A stretch of DNA of 64,000 nucleotides from AP-15 sp963797115 (lineage in GTDB: Bacteria > Pseudomonadota > Alphaproteobacteria > ATCC43930 > CGMCC-115725). The stretch spans positions 62,001-126,000 of the forward strand of contig CAWCOH010000002.1 of NCBI GenBank assembly GCA_963797115.1. The letters run 5' to 3'. A program made the position numbers and the translations under genes. The notes beneath the pieces were generated by a model. It did not search any database and was not told where the DNA came from. It saw nothing but the letters and a program-made list of their open reading frames with translations. This document shows, one piece after another, positions 16,272 through 24,858 of the stretch (position 1 is the first letter of the stretch; each line of letters begins with the position of its first letter).

Positions 16272-18167
16272 TTGGCGCCAAGGGAGGGAACAGATGCGTC
16301 GACACACACATCGCGATTGGTGACAGCAGGTCTAACAGCGGTGCTCGGGCTGCTGTGCGTGCCTCTCGTCGGGTTAACCGAGGCGCAAGCGCAGGGGACC
16401 GCAAAAGTGGACCAGCCCTTCCGGGCATATAACCCGTATCCGCCGCTGCCTGGCTCGGTTCCGCCTACCGTTCTCCCGGCCGATTTGCAGTCGGAGATAG
16501 CAAGGGTTCGACAGGAAGTCCAAACTATCTTTGGTCGCTATTTCGAAGAGTGGCAAGCATTGACGCTGCCCACTCCGACAGGCCAACCTCCAACACTTTT
16601 TCCAACCGGGTACGACGCGGTGCGGATTCTCGGCGGGCTGCTGAACTTCGACGAGAAGATGTCTCCGTTCCAAAACGAGGCCTGTTCTTTCTGCCACATG
16701 CCGTATGCGGGCTTCAGCGGGCCGATCCCGTCCGTCAACCTGACCATGGTCGCATATCCCGGAACCTTTCGCTATCGAGCCGCCAAGCGAACAGCGCAGC
16801 GATACACCTATTCACCCTACTTTCCCGTGCTCGGATACAATGAGGGACAGAATCTGTTCTTCGGTGGAAACTTCTGGGATGGGCGTGCGACCGGATACAA
16901 GCTGCAGAGTGCCGATGCCGAGCAGGCACAGCATCCTCCCGTCGATCCGCTGGAAATGGGCTTCGCCGACACGGCCTGCATCGCGTTTCGGCTGAGCACG
17001 GCGTCCTACCGAGCGCTCTTTGAGCTGGTATGGGGCGCGGACTTCGACATCCGTTGGCCCGCCAACACTGCCGAGATCTGCGGCATCCCCCAAGGGGCAC
17101 GGCGGTTCCAAGGGAGTGCTACGCCAATCGCGCTGAGGGCGGTAGACCGCACGAAGGCAAACAATATTTATAATCACTGGGGGCAGTCGATCTCCTTTCT
17201 CGAGAAGTCGACTGATATCAGCCCGTTCACGTCGAAATTCGACGCTTTCCTGGTGGGCAACTACACCATGACGGCAGACGAGACGGCGGGTTACAACCTA
17301 TTCAACGGCAAGGGCAACTGCAATTCATGCCACGTCGACAGCCTATCCACTTCCTTGACGCCTGCCACCGGCACCACGCCCGGCGGGCAGCCTATATTCA
17401 CCTGCTTTGGGTATGCCAATGAGGGTCTGCCGCTCAATCCCAGGCTTGCTTTGTTTTATGAGAGCACGCCGGATCGTTTCGGGTTTACACCCAATCCCGA
17501 TGGTCTTCGCTACAGAGATTTGGGATTCGGCAATTTCCTGAGAAGCGGCCCGCAATCCGGCACCAATCCCAACTCGGCAAATTGGTTATCGTTGGCGCCG
17601 GGGACCGACGGGCAATTCCAGGTGTCGACCGCGCGCAATGCGGCCATGACCCCGCCACAATGTCCCACCACCGAGGCCGGCCAGGTCGACGCGAACGGGC
17701 AGGCGATACCGTATTTCCAGAAGGAGTTCTTTCACAATGGCTACATCAAGAGCCTGAAGCAACTCGTCCATTTCTACAACACGCGCGACGTCGGCAGTTT
17801 CGAGTTCAACGTCACGTCCGGACACTGCCCGGCGGGAACTACGGAAAAGGTGGACTGCTGGCCGATGAAGGAGGTTCTGCAGAACCTCGACATGACCACC
17901 GGCATGCTCGGCTTGACGGATCGGGAGGAGAACCAGATCGTAGCGTTCCTGCAAACACTGACAGATGGTTTCGACCCGGCCAACCCGACTGTCAGCACCT
18001 ACAAGAACATCGATACCTTTACCGGTAAGTGCACGATCACCGCGCCTGGTGTTACGGCATCGACCCAAGGTAACGAGACCCTCACCCCTACTTGGAGTCT
18101 TACTCAATTCCCCTGCGCGACGGATATTTGCGGTGTCGCACCGCTACCCTCGATGACGATCCCTTAG
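16272..18167 (+). CDS. MauG/cytochrome c peroxidase-like diheme protein, copy 1 (start damaged)
   Basis: A periplasmic diheme c-type protein of the bacterial peroxidase/MauG family, longer (about 620 residues) than typical members. It has two heme sites, CSFCH and CNSCH, and the family pattern FWDGRAT...SADAEQA...PLEM. The body is one open frame and parallels copy 2 at 22452 throughout. The natural start, however, is the ATG at 16294, with AGGGAGG upstream and matching the copy-2 start. That ATG is out of frame because the ACACACACA tract at 16302-16310 is two bases too long, and it runs into TGA after nine codons. Removing one AC unit gives a signal peptide that aligns with copy 2. As written, only weak TTG (16272) or GTG (16320) starts are in frame, so expression is doubtful or phase-variable. 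Confidence 0.85.
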   Translation: MAPREGTDASTHTSRLVTAGLTAVLGLLCVPLVGLTEAQAQGTAKVDQPFRAYNPYPPLPGSVPPTVLPADLQSEIARVRQEVQTIFGRYFEEWQALTLPTPTGQPPTLFPTGYDAVRILGGLLNFDEKMSPFQNEACSFCHMPYAGFSGPIPSVNLTMVAYPGTFRYRAAKRTAQRYTYSPYFPVLGYNEGQNLFFGGNFWDGRATGYKLQSADAEQAQHPPVDPLEMGFADTACIAFRLSTASYRALFELVWGADFDIRWPANTAEICGIPQGARRFQGSATPIALRAVDRTKANNIYNHWGQSISFLEKSTDISPFTSKFDAFLVGNYTMTADETAGYNLFNGKGNCNSCHVDSLSTSLTPATGTTPGGQPIFTCFGYANEGLPLNPRLALFYESTPDRFGFTPNPDGLRYRDLGFGNFLRSGPQSGTNPNSANWLSLAPGTDGQFQVSTARNAAMTPPQCPTTEAGQVDANGQAIPYFQKEFFHNGYIKSLKQLVHFYNTRDVGSFEFNVTSGHCPAGTTEKVDCWPMKEVLQNLDMTTGMLGLTDREENQIVAFLQTLTDGFDPANPTVSTYKNIDTFTGKCTITAPGVTASTQGNETLTPTWSLTQFPCATDICGVAPLPSMTIP

Positions 18168-18182
18168 GACCCGGCATGTTGG

Positions 18183-18200
18183 GGGGCCGCGCGCGGCCCC
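18183..18200 (+). promoter_or_regulatory. GC-rich stem-loop between cytochrome and FN3 genes, copy 1
   Basis: A perfect 18-base palindrome (GGGGCCGCG joined to its complement) 16 bases after the cytochrome stop. Copy 2 has an even stronger hairpin in the same place. There is no U-tract, so attenuation, mRNA processing or 3'-end protection are more likely than simple termination. Confidence 0.5.
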
Positions 18201-18247
18201 ATACTCCTCCCGTCGACTTCCCAAGGGACACAATTGGGGTCTGTTCG

Positions 18248-18748
18248 ATGATAAGACTGCTTGTGAAACTGGCGATCGCCGCCGCGGCAGGGGGCCTATT
18301 TCTCTCCAATCCGACCGCCGCTCAGATCCCTCCCCCCCAGAAGAGAGCCGAGCACGTCGAGATCACCAAAGCGCCGGAGCTCGAATCGGCCCACGACGAC
18401 ACGGCCATCATCAGATGGACCACCACCAACCCGCGCGGAGACGACGAGCATTACGGCATAGTGCAGTACGGGACGGAACCCGAGGATTTGAGCCAGGTGG
18501 CGAAAAACCCCATCCGGCTCAACCGAGCGCATCCGGAGACGATTTTTCGGGTTCGCATGCTGGGTCTGACGCCGCAGACGACCTATTTTTATAAGGTAAC
18601 CTCCATGGGCAAAGGTGGTGCGAGCGATGGGGTGGAGAGCGCTGTCAACAAGTTCACCACACCGGCGCCCGGCGAGCGGATCGTAAACTACCGGGCGGAC
18701 AGTAGCTTACCACCAGCCCACAGAACGGCAACCCCTCAGCCAAAATAA
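18248..18748 (+). CDS. Exported FN3 / purple-acid-phosphatase-N-like domain protein, copy 1 (166 aa)
   Basis: The ATG at 18248 opens a signal peptide (MIRLLVKLAIAAAAGGLFL, then SNPTAAQ). The mature part is one fibronectin-III-like beta-sandwich of the type at the N-terminus of purple acid phosphatases: EITKAPELE, IIRWTTTNPRGDDE, GIVQYGTEPEDL, FRVRMLGLTPQTTYFYKVTS, NKFTTPAPGE. No enzyme domain follows. It probably works in the periplasm, perhaps as a binding partner of the diheme protein, with which it is paired in both copies. The C-terminus (about 20 residues) differs from copy 2, suggesting drift near the hemA junction. Confidence 0.82.
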   Translation: MIRLLVKLAIAAAAGGLFLSNPTAAQIPPPQKRAEHVEITKAPELESAHDDTAIIRWTTTNPRGDDEHYGIVQYGTEPEDLSQVAKNPIRLNRAHPETIFRVRMLGLTPQTTYFYKVTSMGKGGASDGVESAVNKFTTPAPGERIVNYRADSSLPPAHRTATPQPK

Positions 18749-18770
18749 CGGCAATCAGCAAGGGGCCGGC

Positions 18771-18998
18771 ATGGATTACGAGGGCGCTGCACGCCGAGGG
18801 GCGGTACCGCGTCTTTGCCGATCTCGATCGGCGTTGCGGGCGGTTTTCGCGCGCCTATGATCACCGCATCGGCGCCGAGGTCACGGTGTGGTGCTCGAAC
18901 GACTATCTCGGGATGGGGCAGCACCCGGCGGTGCTCGCCGCAATGGAGGAGACATTGCGGAGGGTCGGCGCCGGCGGCACCCGCAATATCTCGGGCAA
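18771..18998 (+). pseudogene. Truncated 5-aminolevulinate synthase (hemA remnant)
   Basis: Homologous to the first quarter of the intact hemA at 24859 (YRVFADLDRRCGRF, EVTVWCSNDYLGMGQHPAVL, GGTRNISGN). It has lost 23 bases after MDYEG (shifting the frame), lacks two codons in the GAGAGGTRN motif, and ends abruptly at the SGN codons. Just downstream lies the right copy of the 40-bp repeat and then the tail of the inverted regulator. It cannot encode an enzyme. Its ATG confirms the GTG chosen as start for the intact gene. Confidence 0.88.
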
Positions 18999-19030
18999 CG
19001 GTTTCCGCCGATCCCAAACCGGCACGGGCG

Positions 19031-19070
19031 GAATTCGCTTTGTAGCATATTATTGTGATATTGTCAATAT
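19031..19070 (+). repeat. 40-bp direct repeat, right copy
   Basis: Partner of 16035-16074, same orientation, five mismatches. It begins 33 bases after the last hemA-like base and overlaps the stop codon of the regulator read on the other strand (19064-19066). Confidence 0.7.
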
Positions 19071-21925
19071 TTACCTCTTGCCCCGGCGAGCAGCAATTTT
19101 GCCGCTTTGAGATCGGTCGTCTCAAACCCCTCGGTGAACCGATCGTAAACCCGGGCCAAGATCTCTCGCGCCGCTGTGATGCGGTTCTGATCGCGCCACA
19201 GTCGGGCGAGGCTCGTGGCAGCCCGCAGCTCCCAGGACAAGGCACTCTGCCGGCGCGCCCAGTCAAGGGCTTGCCCGAAATGATCCGCTGCCACCGCTGC
19301 GGCGTCAGGCGCGCCCTGCAACAAAAGAAGCTCGCCCTTGATGCGGAGCAACTCGGCAATGACCCAGTGTTCTTCGGTGCGCTCGGAGCGTACGATCGTC
19401 TCCTCGATCATGACGAGACCGGGGGCGATCTGCCCGGTACGGCCCAAGGCTTCTGCCATAAAGGACGTAAAGAGGCGCAAGGCGGACCCGGCCGCGGCTG
19501 GTTCGGCGAAGGCGGCGCGCAACAGCCGTAATCCTCTGCTGAAATCGCCGCGCCTGATGACGAGCACCCCCTGATGGCTTAGACCCCAGGCGCGCCAGCG
19601 CGCCAGCGCATGGCTCGTCGAATAGTCGAGCAGCATTTCCACGTAATGTTCCGCCGCGGGCAGATCGCCGACCAACAATACGATCGGGCATGCCGCCACG
19701 GCGAGAGCGTGACACAGCGAGATTGCGTGATTGGTCGCGCGAGCCTCCGCGACACTGCTTTCGGCGGTCCGCATCGCCTGATCCGGAAATCCCTGTAGCC
19801 ACAGGATCCGGGCAAGGTAGGCGCCTGCTGCCGCTCTCTGATCGACCTGAAATCGAACGCCAAGCGACTTCTGGACAGGAGGGACATAGTAAGCGAGCAC
19901 CCGTTCGAGATGACGCCGCGCGCTGAGCAAGTCGCCCAAGTAATATTGCGACACCCCGAGCAATCGCTCGCCGATCAGCCGATCCTTCAGATCGGGTCGC
20001 TTCGCCGCCAGGGTACAGAACCTTTGCGCCAAGGCCCGAGTAACGGCATGCTGACCGCTGTTGCTGTGAAAAGTCCACAGACCCCAGAGCGAGCGCAGCT
20101 GGTACTCGGCATCGTGAAGGCGCTCCGCGATCTCAAGAGCCTCTGTCCAGGCCGCGCCGATTTGGGGAACGTCACCGCTGGTGTACATCAGCGACGTGCC
20201 CAGCGCGGCGCAGAGCTGCATCTTGCGGCGCGCGTTCTGGCCCGCCCCGGTCGCGATAGCGGCGAGCGCCCGCTCGACCCGGCCGCGGCATTCCTCCATT
20301 AGTGACAACTGCATCCACAGCGTCACCGCGGCGGCGGTGACCGCCATGCCGACCGACGCATCGCCGCCTGGTGAAAAGGCCCAATCCAGTGCCGTACGGA
20401 TGTTATCGATCCAAGGACCGTATGCCGCCAGCCACTCGCCCGTGGACCTCGTCTCCGAATCTGTCTCCGCCCGCTCCAGAAGGTCCCGACAATACTCGGC
20501 GTGGCGTCGTGCGATATGTTCGAGCTCACTGCCTTGGGTGAGCTTCTCCAGGGCATAGGCACGCGTCGTTTCAAGCAGCCGATAGCGCGCAATTGTGTCG
20601 CCAGTATTCGCGACGACCAGCGACTTCGTGACAAGGTTCGCGACGGCATTGACGACATCCAACGCCGCGAGCTCGGCGCTCGCCGCGATCGCACCTGCTG
20701 CCTCCAGGGTAAAACTGCCGGCGAAGATTGAAAGGCGCCGCAAGACCGCGCGCTCGGCCTCAGAGAGCAGCTCGTAACTCCAGTCGAGCGTCGCCCGCAG
20801 CGTCTGGTGCCGCGGCAGCGCAGTGCGGCGGCCGCCGGTGAGCAGGTGAAAACGATCGTCGAGGTGGACGGCGACCCCTTCCACCCCGAGCGCCGCGGCG
20901 CGGGCGGCGGCGAGCTCAATGGCCAACGCAATCCCGTCCAGTTGCCGGCAGATTGCCGCGATGGCCGCCGCAATGCGCTGGTCCGGCACGAAGTGCGGCT
21001 CCGCCGCGCGCATCCGTGCGACGAACAGCCGAACTGCGCCGTATCTCAGCAATTCCTCGATATCCTCGGTGCCTTCGGCCGGCACAGCGAGCGGCGGCAC
21101 CCGGTAAAGATACTCATCCTCTGCTCGCAGCGGCTCGCGGCTCGTCGCCATCACATGCGCCGTTGGGCTGGCGGACAACAGCGTTTCGGCCATGCTCGCC
21201 GCGGCGTCGATCACGAGCTCGCAATTATCGAGCACAAGCAGGAGCTGCTTCGCGCCGAGTGCCGTCGCGACACGTTCGCGTGTCACTGCACCAGCGGCAA
21301 GATCGAGCCCGAGCGCGGTGGCGACGGTGACCGGGACAAGTTCGGGATCGGACAGCAGCCCGAGCTCGACGACCCACACCCCGTCGGCAAACCTGGGCAG
21401 CATGTGGCGTGCGACCTCGCGGCCTAGCCGGGTCTTGCCGATGCCGCCAGCTCCGATCAGGGTGACGAGCCGATGAGCCGTCACCAGAGCGGTCGCCTCG
21501 GAGAGCTCGGCATCCCGGCCAATCAGATCCGATGTCGATGCCGGGAGGTTCGTTAGACTGTCAGCACCGGGGAGGGGCGGCGGCAACCCAGCACCTTGGT
21601 AGGGAAGCGCTTCCTGTTCTTGGGCGGCAGCGGTGATGTCGGCAACGAACCGGTAGCCACGGCCAGAGATGGTCTTGATGAAGCTGCGATCCCTTCCCAA
21701 AACCTTGCGCAGCGCCGAGATATGGAACTGAAGGCTATGCTCCTCGACCACCATCCCCGGCCATACGCGGCTCAGAATCTCGTCCTTGGTAACGAGTTCG
21801 CCGCCAGCCTCGATCAATACCATCAGCACATCGAAAGCTCGGCCGCCAAGGCGGACCGGCACCCCCTCGGCGAGAAGCTCGCGACGGTGAGGTAGCACCT
21901 GAAAGCGGCCGAATTTGAGAGTCAT
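19064..21925 (-). CDS. OmpR-type winged-helix / AAA-like ATPase / TPR regulator (953 aa)
   Basis: A large one-component regulator. Residues 1-97 form a winged-helix DNA-binding domain of the Trans_reg_C type (LGGRAFDVLMVLIEAGGELV, ISALRKVLG, ISGRGYRFVADI). Then comes a STAND/NB-ARC-like NTPase with Walker A GAGGIGKTRL (158-167), Walker B LLLVLDNCE and ATSREPL, followed by a winged linker (LRATLDWSYELLSEAERAVL) and a helical TPR-like C-terminal half of about 500 residues that should sense a ligand or partner. It is inverted between the two cytochrome-hemA modules and divergent from copy 2 with a 526-base gap, so control of that operon is plausible. Close relatives lie at 39920 and 42894. Confidence 0.93.
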   Translation of the reverse strand: MTLKFGRFQVLPHRRELLAEGVPVRLGGRAFDVLMVLIEAGGELVTKDEILSRVWPGMVVEEHSLQFHISALRKVLGRDRSFIKTISGRGYRFVADITAAAQEQEALPYQGAGLPPPLPGADSLTNLPASTSDLIGRDAELSEATALVTAHRLVTLIGAGGIGKTRLGREVARHMLPRFADGVWVVELGLLSDPELVPVTVATALGLDLAAGAVTRERVATALGAKQLLLVLDNCELVIDAAASMAETLLSASPTAHVMATSREPLRAEDEYLYRVPPLAVPAEGTEDIEELLRYGAVRLFVARMRAAEPHFVPDQRIAAAIAAICRQLDGIALAIELAAARAAALGVEGVAVHLDDRFHLLTGGRRTALPRHQTLRATLDWSYELLSEAERAVLRRLSIFAGSFTLEAAGAIAASAELAALDVVNAVANLVTKSLVVANTGDTIARYRLLETTRAYALEKLTQGSELEHIARRHAEYCRDLLERAETDSETRSTGEWLAAYGPWIDNIRTALDWAFSPGGDASVGMAVTAAAVTLWMQLSLMEECRGRVERALAAIATGAGQNARRKMQLCAALGTSLMYTSGDVPQIGAAWTEALEIAERLHDAEYQLRSLWGLWTFHSNSGQHAVTRALAQRFCTLAAKRPDLKDRLIGERLLGVSQYYLGDLLSARRHLERVLAYYVPPVQKSLGVRFQVDQRAAAGAYLARILWLQGFPDQAMRTAESSVAEARATNHAISLCHALAVAACPIVLLVGDLPAAEHYVEMLLDYSTSHALARWRAWGLSHQGVLVIRRGDFSRGLRLLRAAFAEPAAAGSALRLFTSFMAEALGRTGQIAPGLVMIEETIVRSERTEEHWVIAELLRIKGELLLLQGAPDAAAVAADHFGQALDWARRQSALSWELRAATSLARLWRDQNRITAAREILARVYDRFTEGFETTDLKAAKLLLAGARGKY

Positions 21926-22035
21926 TCAGGCTGTCGTGGTCGCCGCAGATCCGCCTTCTTAAGATATCGTTAATTTTTTTAAGATGCGTCCCGATCCGAC
22001 CTGCTGTCAAGGCAAGGCAACTCCAGCTAGGCCTT

Positions 22036-22053
22036 TTTTAACCGCTTTTAACC
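22036..22053 (+). promoter_or_regulatory. Direct repeat TTTTAACC-N2-TTTTAACC
   Basis: Two identical 8-base units exactly 10 bases apart in the divergent control region. The TTAA cores are one base closer than the CtrA spacing (TTAA-N7-TTAA), so I favour another winged-helix site. The regulator that binds here is not known. Confidence 0.4.
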
Positions 22054-22290
22054 TGTCAGGGCCGAGAAACTCTCGCACTTTGGTGTCACTTTACCGTCAT
22101 TTCACCGCAGTGGATGACTATAAAGCGCCTTATGAGGCCGCCAGTGTGCACGAAGTCGCGCAAAATGGCCCAGGAACGCCTGAGAATATTGGTTAATCCT
22201 GTGGAATACTGGTCGCGGACACGCGACTCGGCCAACCGGAACAGACCCGTTCCGCCGCGCAGTCAGCCCGCTCCACTCCGGACCTACTTT

Positions 22291-22318
22291 GTTAATCTAA
22301 GTTAATCTTAAAAAATCT
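22291..22318 (+). promoter_or_regulatory. Three phased repeats GTTAATCT upstream of cytochrome copy 2
   Basis: GTTAATCT at 22291 and 22301 and AAAAATCT at 22311, a strict 10-bp period, 134-161 bases before the cytochrome ATG. This is the clearest candidate operator for the intact heme module. Confidence 0.5.
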
Positions 22319-22451
22319 CAGGCATACGCCAAAGACCGGCGAACTGGCTTGGCGTTAACCTGCGGTTGCCCACTTCACCTGACTATCAATGGCCGGGACA
22401 GTGGGCGCGTGAGCCAGCACGCTTCCTGATCAGAGCCGAGGAGGAGCACCG

Positions 22452-24296
22452 ATGAGCCGATACACATCGAGACTCGCAGTGACGGCTATGGCAACGGCCC
22501 TGGGGATCGTGAGCGCAGCTCACACCGGGTCCGCCCAAACCCCTCCCCCACCAGCTCCTCCGCCACCCTACAACCCGTATCCAACCGGGCTCAACTCCAC
22601 TCCGCCCAGCATCCTCCCGCCCGGTTTGAATGCGGAGCTCGCGAGAGTTCGGCGCGAAGTTCAATTCATCTTCAGAGAATATTTGGCGGAGTGGCAAGCA
22701 TTGTCGCCGCAGCCGACTCAGTCAGGCAACCCGCCAATACTTGTTCCGAACGGATATGACGCGCAACGGATACTAGGCGGGTTACTTAATTTCGACGAAA
22801 ACATTTCTCCCTTTCAGAATATCGCTTGCGCTTCCTGCCACATGCCGTATGCAGCGTTCAGCGGGCCGATCCCGTCGGTCAATTTGACGATGATCGCGTA
22901 TCCGGGATCGTATCACTTTCGGGCTGCCAAGCGGACGGCGCAGCGCTACACGTATTCACACACGTTCCCCGTGCTCAACTACAATACGACACAGCAACTG
23001 TTCTTCGGCGGAAACTTCTGGGATGGGCGTGCGACCGGGTACAAGCTGCAGTCTGCCGACGCCGAACAGGCGCAGGGCCCGCCGGTCGATCCGCTGGAAA
23101 TGCAGAACCCCGACATCGCTTGCATTGCCTACAAGATATCCCTGGCGAGGTATCGACCGCTGTTCGAGCTGGTTTGGGGCGACTCGTTCGACATCCAGTG
23201 GCCGTCCGACACCGCGCAGATCTGCGCCACCCCCAATGGGGCGAATATATTCCAGGGCAGCGCCACCCCGCTTGGGCTAAGTCAGACAGACCGCACCAAG
23301 GCAACCAATATTTATGATCACTGGGGGCAGTCCCTTTCATTCCTCGAACGCTCACCCGATGTTAGCCCTTTTACCTCGAAATTCGACTGGTTCCTGAAAG
23401 ACCCGACCACCAACCCGCTGACGGCGGACGAGATGGCCGGTTACCAGCTGTTCAACGGCAAGGGCAACTGTAATTCATGCCACCTCGACGGGAGGTCCAC
23501 GACCCTAACGCCTAGCCAGAGCGACACCGGCACGGCCGCCAGCGTACAGCCTCTGTTCACCTGCCACGGCTTTGCCAACGAAGGCCTGCCGCTCAATCCC
23601 AGAATTGCGTTGTTCTATGAGACCAGGATGGATCGCTTCGGGTTCATCCCCAATCCCGACGGGAAGCAATACCGAGATTTGGGGCTCGGCAATTTCCTGA
23701 GGAGCGGCCCGCAATCCTTTCCCAATCCCAACCAGCCGGAATGGCTATCGCTTGCGGCGTCGGTGGACGGCCAAATGCAGGTGATGACGGCGCGCAATGT
23801 GGCGATGACCCCGCCACAGTGTCCCACCACCGAGGCGCCCGGGCCCTACTTCCAGAAGGAGTTCTTCCACAATGGCTACATCAAGAGCCTGAAGCAACTC
23901 GTGCACTTCTACAATACGCGCGATGTGATGGGCATTGCACAAAATGTTACGTCGGGACACTGCGCCACGGGAACGGTGGAAAGGGACACCTGCTGGCCGA
24001 TGCCCGAGGTCCCGAACAACATCGACATGACGACCGGCATGCTCGGCTTGACGGACACGGAGGAGGACCAGATCGTCGCCTTCCTGCAAACGCTGACGGA
24101 CGGTTTCGACCCGGCTAACCCCACCGTCAGCACCTACAAGAACATCAATACCTATACGGGTCAGTGCATGACCGGTGGTACCGCAAAGACCCAGGGTAAC
24201 GATACCCTCATCCCGACCTGGAGTCTTACCCAGTTCCCCTGCGCGGCAGACATCTGCAATGTCGCGCCGTTGCCGACACCGAATCCGATCCCGTAG
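22452..24296 (+). CDS. MauG/cytochrome c peroxidase-like diheme protein, copy 2 (614 aa)
   Basis: Intact partner of the copy at 16272. The ATG at 22452 has GAGGAG upstream and opens a signal peptide (to about residue 28, HTGSAQ), followed by a Pro-rich linker. Heme sites are CASCH (126-130) and CNSCH (340-344). The peroxidase/MauG pattern FFGGNFWDGRATGYKLQSAD and PVDPLEM lies between them. The protein should be a periplasmic diheme enzyme that uses H2O2 or oxidises a protein or small substrate; classical family members are 330-370 residues, so this is an enlarged type. It is followed by a hairpin, the FN3 protein and hemA on the same strand, giving heme supply and heme enzyme in one unit. Confidence 0.92.
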   Translation: MSRYTSRLAVTAMATALGIVSAAHTGSAQTPPPPAPPPPYNPYPTGLNSTPPSILPPGLNAELARVRREVQFIFREYLAEWQALSPQPTQSGNPPILVPNGYDAQRILGGLLNFDENISPFQNIACASCHMPYAAFSGPIPSVNLTMIAYPGSYHFRAAKRTAQRYTYSHTFPVLNYNTTQQLFFGGNFWDGRATGYKLQSADAEQAQGPPVDPLEMQNPDIACIAYKISLARYRPLFELVWGDSFDIQWPSDTAQICATPNGANIFQGSATPLGLSQTDRTKATNIYDHWGQSLSFLERSPDVSPFTSKFDWFLKDPTTNPLTADEMAGYQLFNGKGNCNSCHLDGRSTTLTPSQSDTGTAASVQPLFTCHGFANEGLPLNPRIALFYETRMDRFGFIPNPDGKQYRDLGLGNFLRSGPQSFPNPNQPEWLSLAASVDGQMQVMTARNVAMTPPQCPTTEAPGPYFQKEFFHNGYIKSLKQLVHFYNTRDVMGIAQNVTSGHCATGTVERDTCWPMPEVPNNIDMTTGMLGLTDTEEDQIVAFLQTLTDGFDPANPTVSTYKNINTYTGQCMTGGTAKTQGNDTLIPTWSLTQFPCAADICNVAPLPTPNPIP

Positions 24297-24303
24297 GCAT
24301 CGG

Positions 24304-24335
24304 GGGTATGGGGGCCGCGCACGGCCTCCATACCC
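24304..24335 (+). promoter_or_regulatory. Strong stem-loop between cytochrome and FN3 genes, copy 2
   Basis: A 14-bp stem (GGGTATGG pairing with CCATACCC, continuing through one G-T wobble) with a CGCA tetraloop, eight bases after the cytochrome stop and 44 before the FN3 start. The first copy has a hairpin in the same position with a different sequence, so structure rather than sequence is kept. Confidence 0.6.
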
Positions 24336-24378
24336 TTCCATCGTCTCTCCAAGCGAACAGCGAGCGGGAGTTTGTTCC

Positions 24379-24837
24379 GTGACCAGAATGGTCCTGAAAT
24401 TGGCTATTACTGCCGTGGTCGGCGGCGTCCTCTCCTCCAACCCAATCAATGCCCAAACCCTTTCGCCGGCGCCGAACGCCGCCCACGTCGAGATCACCAA
24501 AGGGCCCATGCTCGAAGGCGCCCGAGAGGACTTGGCCATCATCAGATGGACCAGCACCAATCCGGGGGGATCCGACGAGCACTTCGCAGTCGCGCATTAC
24601 GGCACCGATCCCAACGATCTGAGCCAAACCGCGAAGTCCCCCATCAGGCTCAACCGCGGCCATGCGGAGACAATATTCCGCGTGCGCGTGGACCATCTGA
24701 AGCCGCAGACGACCTATTACTACAAGGTGACGTCGATGGGAGCCAACGGCCGGAGCGATGGGGTCGAGAGCCCCGTCAATCAGTTCACTACACCGCCGCC
24801 CGGCGAGGTAATCGCGAATTTCACTCAGCCAAAGTAA
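24379..24837 (+). CDS. Exported FN3 / purple-acid-phosphatase-N-like domain protein, copy 2 (152 aa)
   Basis: I chose GTG at 24379 because it aligns with the ATG of copy 1; an ATG three codons later is possible. A signal peptide (MVLKLAITAVVGGVLSSNP, then INAQ) is followed by one FN3-like domain: EITKGPML, IIRWTSTNPGGSDE, AVAHYGTDPNDL, FRVRVDHLKPQTTYYYKVTS, NQFTTPPPGE. There is no catalytic domain, so a binding or scaffolding role in the periplasm is most likely. It lies 82 bases after the cytochrome and 21 before hemA. Confidence 0.85.
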   Translation: MTRMVLKLAITAVVGGVLSSNPINAQTLSPAPNAAHVEITKGPMLEGAREDLAIIRWTSTNPGGSDEHFAVAHYGTDPNDLSQTAKSPIRLNRGHAETIFRVRVDHLKPQTTYYYKVTSMGANGRSDGVESPVNQFTTPPPGEVIANFTQPK

Positions 24838-24858
24838 CGGCAACCGGCATTGGCCGCC

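Larger units (their letters stand above)
21926..22451. other. Divergent control region between regulator and cytochrome copy 2
   Basis: No gene is supported. The region is AT-rich at both ends and carries several phased repeats: TTTTAACC at 22036 and 22046, TTTAC/TTTCAC at 22090 and 22100, and GTTAATCT at 22291 and 22301. CTTAAGA/GTTAAT-like motifs near 21957-21990 lie close to the regulator start. It must hold promoters in both directions. Confidence 0.6.

Noticed and set aside
22036..22053. CtrA binding site
   Set aside because: The TTAA cores are separated by six bases, not the seven of the CtrA consensus, and the 10-bp period matches the other phased repeats better.
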